A stretch of DNA of 64,000 nucleotides from NCBI RefSeq assembly GCF_009733845.1, contig NZ_WNXZ01000001.1, positions 248,001 through 312,000 of the forward strand, written 5' to 3'. Of this stretch, positions 61,162 to 64,000 are shown one piece after another; position 1 is the stretch's first letter; the number at the start of each line of letters is the position of its first letter. The notes beneath the pieces are model-generated. The model searched no databases, was not told where the DNA came from, and worked only from the letters and a program-made list of their open reading frames with translations. The DNA comes from Pseudactinotalea terrae (GTDB lineage: Bacteria > Actinomycetota > Actinomycetes > Actinomycetales > Beutenbergiaceae). The position numbers and the translations under genes were made by a program.

Positions 61162-62841
61162 ATGATCTTCAGCAAGCGCGTTGCCCGATTGCTCGGCGCA
61201 GCCAGCCTGACCGCCGTGCTGGCGGTCTCCGCCTGTACTGGCTCCGGACAGGAGACTGGCGACGACGACACCGCCGGCGAGGGCGTCATCCTGCAGGCTT
61301 ACGGTGGCGCCAGCGGCCAGTTCGTGGAGAACTACAACCCGCTGTCCCCAACAGTGCTCGAAGCCATCCGGGGCATGGTGTACGAGTCGCTGTTCTACTT
61401 CAACCCGCTGCAACCCCTCAGCGCGAAGCCGGAGCCGCTGCTGGGTGAGAGCTACGTGGTGAACGAGGACGGCACGGTGGTTGACGTCACCATCAAGACC
61501 GGAGTGACCTGGAGCGACGGCGAACCATTCACTGCCGAGGATGTGGCCTTCACCTACAACACCGTTCGTGACAACCCGGAGCTCAACACGACCGGTAACG
61601 GCCCGGCCGCCGAGGTGACTGGTGAGAACACTGTCCGGCTGAGTTTCGACAGGCCGGCGTTCCCGGACGTGCCCAACGTGCTGGCCGTGTCGATCGTTCC
61701 CGAGCACATCTTCTCGGAGATGGAGAACGTGGTCATTGACCCGAACCTGGAGCCGGTTGGCACTGGACCGATGGTGCTGGGCGAGTTCACTGCGCAGTCC
61801 TACCTGCTGGAGAAGAACGACAGCTATCGCAACGCCGAAGACGTGGCCGTCCCCGGCGTGCGCTACTTCTCGCTGTCGGGAAACCAGGCTGCCACCGACA
61901 AGCTTCTGGCCGGCGAGCTGGACATGGCGGGGATCGCCATCCCTGACGTGGAGACTGTCCTCGCCCCGTACGAGGACCTGCACATCTTGACCACCACATT
62001 CCAGCAGGTGGTACTGACCACATGCTCCGACGAGGAGATGGGTTGTGAGGGTCCCCAGACCGACCCGACGGTCCGCCAGGCCATGGCGCTGGCCATCGAC
62101 CGGGAGCAGATCAACCAGTTGGCCTACTACGGCCGTGGCCTGGAGATCTCGCCGACGTTCGGTGTGGTGGGTCGTGACGACGAGCAGATCTCCGACGAAT
62201 TCCCGCCGATGTCGATGGAACCGGACGTGGCCGGGGCCAAGGAGCTGCTGGAGGATGCCGGGTGGGAGCTCGGTTCCGATGGCGTCTACGCCAAGGATGG
62301 CGAGCGGCTGAGCTTCGACGTCATTGTGACATCGGGATACACCGACTACATCTCGACGCTTGACATCCTGAAGCAGCAGCTGGCCGAGGCGGGGATCGAG
62401 ATCAACCCGCAGCAGCAGGCCAACGCCGAGATCCTCAGTGCTCGTTCGCAGGGGAACTTCCAGGTGGCCATCGACGGCATCTTCGGAGGGCCGACTGCCG
62501 ACCTCTACTACATCTACAACAACAACTTCAGCTCGGCCCAGGCAGCGCCGGTCGGTGAGAACGGTAACCCCTACGGGAACGTGTCGAAGTTCTCCGACCC
62601 GACTGTCGACGCGGCCATCCAGGCTGCCGCGGCGACCCAAGACCCGGCGGAGAAGGTGCGGCTCTACGGCGAGATCCAGGACGTCATCGTGCCGGCCATG
62701 CCGTACATCCCGCTGATCAACAATCAAGGCTTCGGGACGTACAGCACGGCCAATTACACCGGCTGGCCGACCGAGGAGGACCCCTACGTCCAGGACTTCA
62801 GCATCGGATTGCTGCTGGAGCGGCTGGAGCCGGTGAACTGA
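61162..62841 (+). CDS. ABC importer substrate-binding lipoprotein (SBP_bac_5 family)
   Basis: 559 residues from the ATG at 61162 (AGGAA 6 nt upstream). The signal peptide ends in lipobox AVSAC (Cys25). The extracellular domain has the family 5 pattern of dipeptide/oligosaccharide binders: GVTWSDGEPFTAEDVAFTYN, ENTVRLSFDRPAFPDVPN, PTVRQAMALAIDREQINQLA. Family 5 binders linked to glycosidases carry cello- or manno-oligosaccharides in other bacteria. Adjacency to a secreted mannanase with a matching promoter points to manno-oligosaccharides. Specificity is inferred. Confidence 0.9.
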   Translation: MIFSKRVARLLGAASLTAVLAVSACTGSGQETGDDDTAGEGVILQAYGGASGQFVENYNPLSPTVLEAIRGMVYESLFYFNPLQPLSAKPEPLLGESYVVNEDGTVVDVTIKTGVTWSDGEPFTAEDVAFTYNTVRDNPELNTTGNGPAAEVTGENTVRLSFDRPAFPDVPNVLAVSIVPEHIFSEMENVVIDPNLEPVGTGPMVLGEFTAQSYLLEKNDSYRNAEDVAVPGVRYFSLSGNQAATDKLLAGELDMAGIAIPDVETVLAPYEDLHILTTTFQQVVLTTCSDEEMGCEGPQTDPTVRQAMALAIDREQINQLAYYGRGLEISPTFGVVGRDDEQISDEFPPMSMEPDVAGAKELLEDAGWELGSDGVYAKDGERLSFDVIVTSGYTDYISTLDILKQQLAEAGIEINPQQQANAEILSARSQGNFQVAIDGIFGGPTADLYYIYNNNFSSAQAAPVGENGNPYGNVSKFSDPTVDAAIQAAAATQDPAEKVRLYGEIQDVIVPAMPYIPLINNQGFGTYSTANYTGWPTEEDPYVQDFSIGLLLERLEPVN

Positions 62842-62880
62842 CCGTCGCTGCCGCCTCGGGGTAACGCCACGAGGGCGCAA

Positions 62881-62914
62881 CTCCCTCCCCGGCCCGTATC
62901 GGCTGGGGAGGGAG
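62881..62914 (+). terminator. Hairpin between binding-protein and permease genes
   Basis: CTCCCTCCCC pairs perfectly with GGGGAGGGAG (10 bp) around a 14-nt loop, with no T-run. Within an operon such a structure can protect the upstream mRNA or partly stop transcription, giving more binding protein than permease. Confidence 0.6.
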
Positions 62915-62936
62915 ATCGGCCAAGAGAGGAAGCCGC

Positions 62937-63926
62937 ATGTCGATTCTGAGGAAGCTTGCCTTCTATCTGGTGGCGCTGTTCGCCGCGCTGACGTTGAACT
63001 TCGCGATCCCGCGCATGCTGCCGAGCAACCCGGTAGACGTGCTGCTGGGAAAGCTCCAGGCCCAGGGGCCGGTCACGCCGGAGACACGCCAGGCACTGAT
63101 GCTGTTGTTCGGTACCGACACCTCGGTGCCGATCTGGCAGCAGTACCTGGACTATCTGCAGAGCCTGGCCACCGGAAACCTGGGCGTCTCGGTCACCTAC
63201 TTCCCGACTCCAGTGACCGAGGTGATCGCCTCCGCGCTGCCCTGGACCCTGGTGCTGGTCGGTCTGACCACGCTCATCACCTTCGTCATCGGAATGGTGA
63301 TCGGCACCATCGCTGGATGGAAACGCGGCACGTGGGTGGACAGCCTCATCCCGTCCACCACGATTCTGGCGTCGGTGCCCTATTTCTGGCTGGCCATGGT
63401 GCTGGTCTATCTGCTCTCGGTCACCGCCGGGATCTTCCCGCTCGGCGGCGGCTACGATGTCCGGCGCACCTCACCGGAGCTGTCATTCGAGTTCCTGTCG
63501 AGCGCCCTCTACTACGCTGCCCTGCCGGCCCTGACGATCGTGATCAGTTCGATCGGCGGCTGGATCCTAGGCATGCGCAATATGATGGTCTCCACCTTGT
63601 CGGAGGACTACGTCATCACTGCGCGGGCCAAGGGCCTCAGCCCGAAACGGGTCATGATCACCTACGCCGCACGTAATGCCGCGCTCCCATCGATAGCAGG
63701 GTTCGCGATCTCATTGGGTTTCGTGGTCGGCGGCTCGGTGGTGATGGAGCAGGTGTTCTCCTACCCCGGAATCGGCAATGCCTTCCTGCTGGCCGTGCAG
63801 AACAACGACTACGCGCTGATGCAGGGCCTGTTCCTGGTGATCACCATCTCGGTGCTGGGCGCGAACCTGCTGGTCGACCTCCTGTACCAGTTCATCGATC
63901 CGCGCACCCGCGCCCGCGGGGTCTGA
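62937..63926 (+). CDS. ABC importer permease, DppB type
   Basis: 329 residues with six transmembrane helices. It begins LRKLAFYLVALFAALTLNFA and contains ATGNLGVSVTYFPTPVTEVI and the EAA-loop-like ITARAKGLSPKRVMITYAAR that contacts the ATPase. It forms the membrane channel with the DppC-type partner that starts downstream. GAGGAA lies 5 nt before the ATG. Confidence 0.94.
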   Translation: MSILRKLAFYLVALFAALTLNFAIPRMLPSNPVDVLLGKLQAQGPVTPETRQALMLLFGTDTSVPIWQQYLDYLQSLATGNLGVSVTYFPTPVTEVIASALPWTLVLVGLTTLITFVIGMVIGTIAGWKRGTWVDSLIPSTTILASVPYFWLAMVLVYLLSVTAGIFPLGGGYDVRRTSPELSFEFLSSALYYAALPALTIVISSIGGWILGMRNMMVSTLSEDYVITARAKGLSPKRVMITYAARNAALPSIAGFAISLGFVVGGSVVMEQVFSYPGIGNAFLLAVQNNDYALMQGLFLVITISVLGANLLVDLLYQFIDPRTRARGV

Positions 63927-63936
63927 GGGGAGTGTC

Positions 63937-64000
63937 ATGGCTGAGTTGATCACCGAGAGCATCGCGGTCCGTGCCGACGCTGCCGACGAGGAACCGGATG
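63937..64000 (+). CDS. ABC importer permease, DppC type (start only)
   Basis: Only 21 codons before the right edge (MAELITESIAVRADAADEEP). GAGGGGAG precedes the ATG by 4-5 nt. Position after a DppB-type permease and the N-terminal cytosolic tail fit a DppC-type subunit; the transmembrane part lies outside the window. Confidence 0.65.
   Translation, partial: MAELITESIAVRADAADEEPD

Noticed and set aside
43872-64000. attL/attR direct repeat of the tRNA-Ala 3' end
   Set aside because: Only one copy of the tRNA 3' sequence was seen in the window, so integration boundaries cannot be marked.
1-64000. CRISPR arrays, rRNA genes, complete insertion sequences, replication origin
   Set aside because: None seen: no regularly spaced repeats, no rRNA-like sequence, no intact transposase and no DnaA-box cluster.

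Overview
The window is high-GC DNA with actinobacterial hallmarks: cydABDC, the rne / rplU-rpmA-obg-proB ... proA-nadD-rsfS gene order, a SAM-IV riboswitch, a SepIVA-like coiled-coil gene beside coaD, and many genes that look leaderless (a TAnnnT box 6-7 nt before ATG/GTG). The best guess is a free-living member of the Micrococcales (Cellulomonas/Beutenbergia/Ruania-like). The exact genus cannot be read from the sequence alone.

0-12.9 kb. A split hexuronate pathway flanks housekeeping genes. uxaA (altronate dehydratase) lies at 1.2-2.7 kb. kdgK and eda (KDG kinase and KDPG aldolase) lie at 10.0-11.8 kb, divergent from a LacI-type regulator. Similar LacI-type operators sit before uxaA and between eda and the regulator, so the two loci probably form one regulon. 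A divergent ThuA / PmoA-like pair shares a different palindrome at the left edge. In between is coaD-sepIVA-yceD-rnc-mutM (no rpmF at its usual place), an AlkZ/HTH_42 gene, and a three-gene cassette: two WXG100/ESX-like proteins and an LpqN-like protein.

12.9-25.6 kb. A NarL-type response regulator overlaps an M20 peptidase. Facing them is a GAF sensor kinase that forms the last gene of a cydABDC operon, suggesting redox or oxygen sensing tied to cytochrome bd. rne follows with a long 5' region.

25.6-31.7 kb. This accessory block separates rne from rplU. It holds a frame-broken secreted chymotrypsin-type protease, a lipoprotein, a 676-residue membrane protein of unknown function, a peptidase E-like gene and a 14-TM MFS pump.

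31.7-43.9 kb. Housekeeping genes rplU-rpmA-obg-proB and proA-(small TM protein)-nadD-(TM protein)-rsfS-phosphatase-tRNA-Ala. Between proB and proA are two striking accessory units: (i) a two-gene system of a SLOG-fold protein plus a membrane protein with a C-terminal YLRSF domain; (ii) a SAM-IV riboswitch, then a 29-residue leader peptide with alternating Met and Cys codons, then a luciferase-like flavin oxidoreductase.

43.9-64 kb. Downstream of tRNA-Ala(GGC) there is decayed DNA (an IS110 remnant, broken LacI and ABC-binding-protein genes), then a glycan-utilisation island. It contains a clan GH-A glycosidase with its LacI regulator and paired operators, and a minus-strand operon ROK regulator-GH28-GH43-GH26-GH38. 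Divergent from that operon are a Tat-secreted CBM35-GH26 mannanase and an oligosaccharide/peptide-type ABC importer that runs off the right end. The mannanase and importer promoters share a roughly 28-bp block, which marks the probable ROK regulon. Together these genes would cut mannan or another mannose-rich glycan outside the cell, import oligomers and finish hydrolysis inside, with pectin- and xylan-active enzymes alongside and the hexuronate pathway at the left end for any galacturonate.
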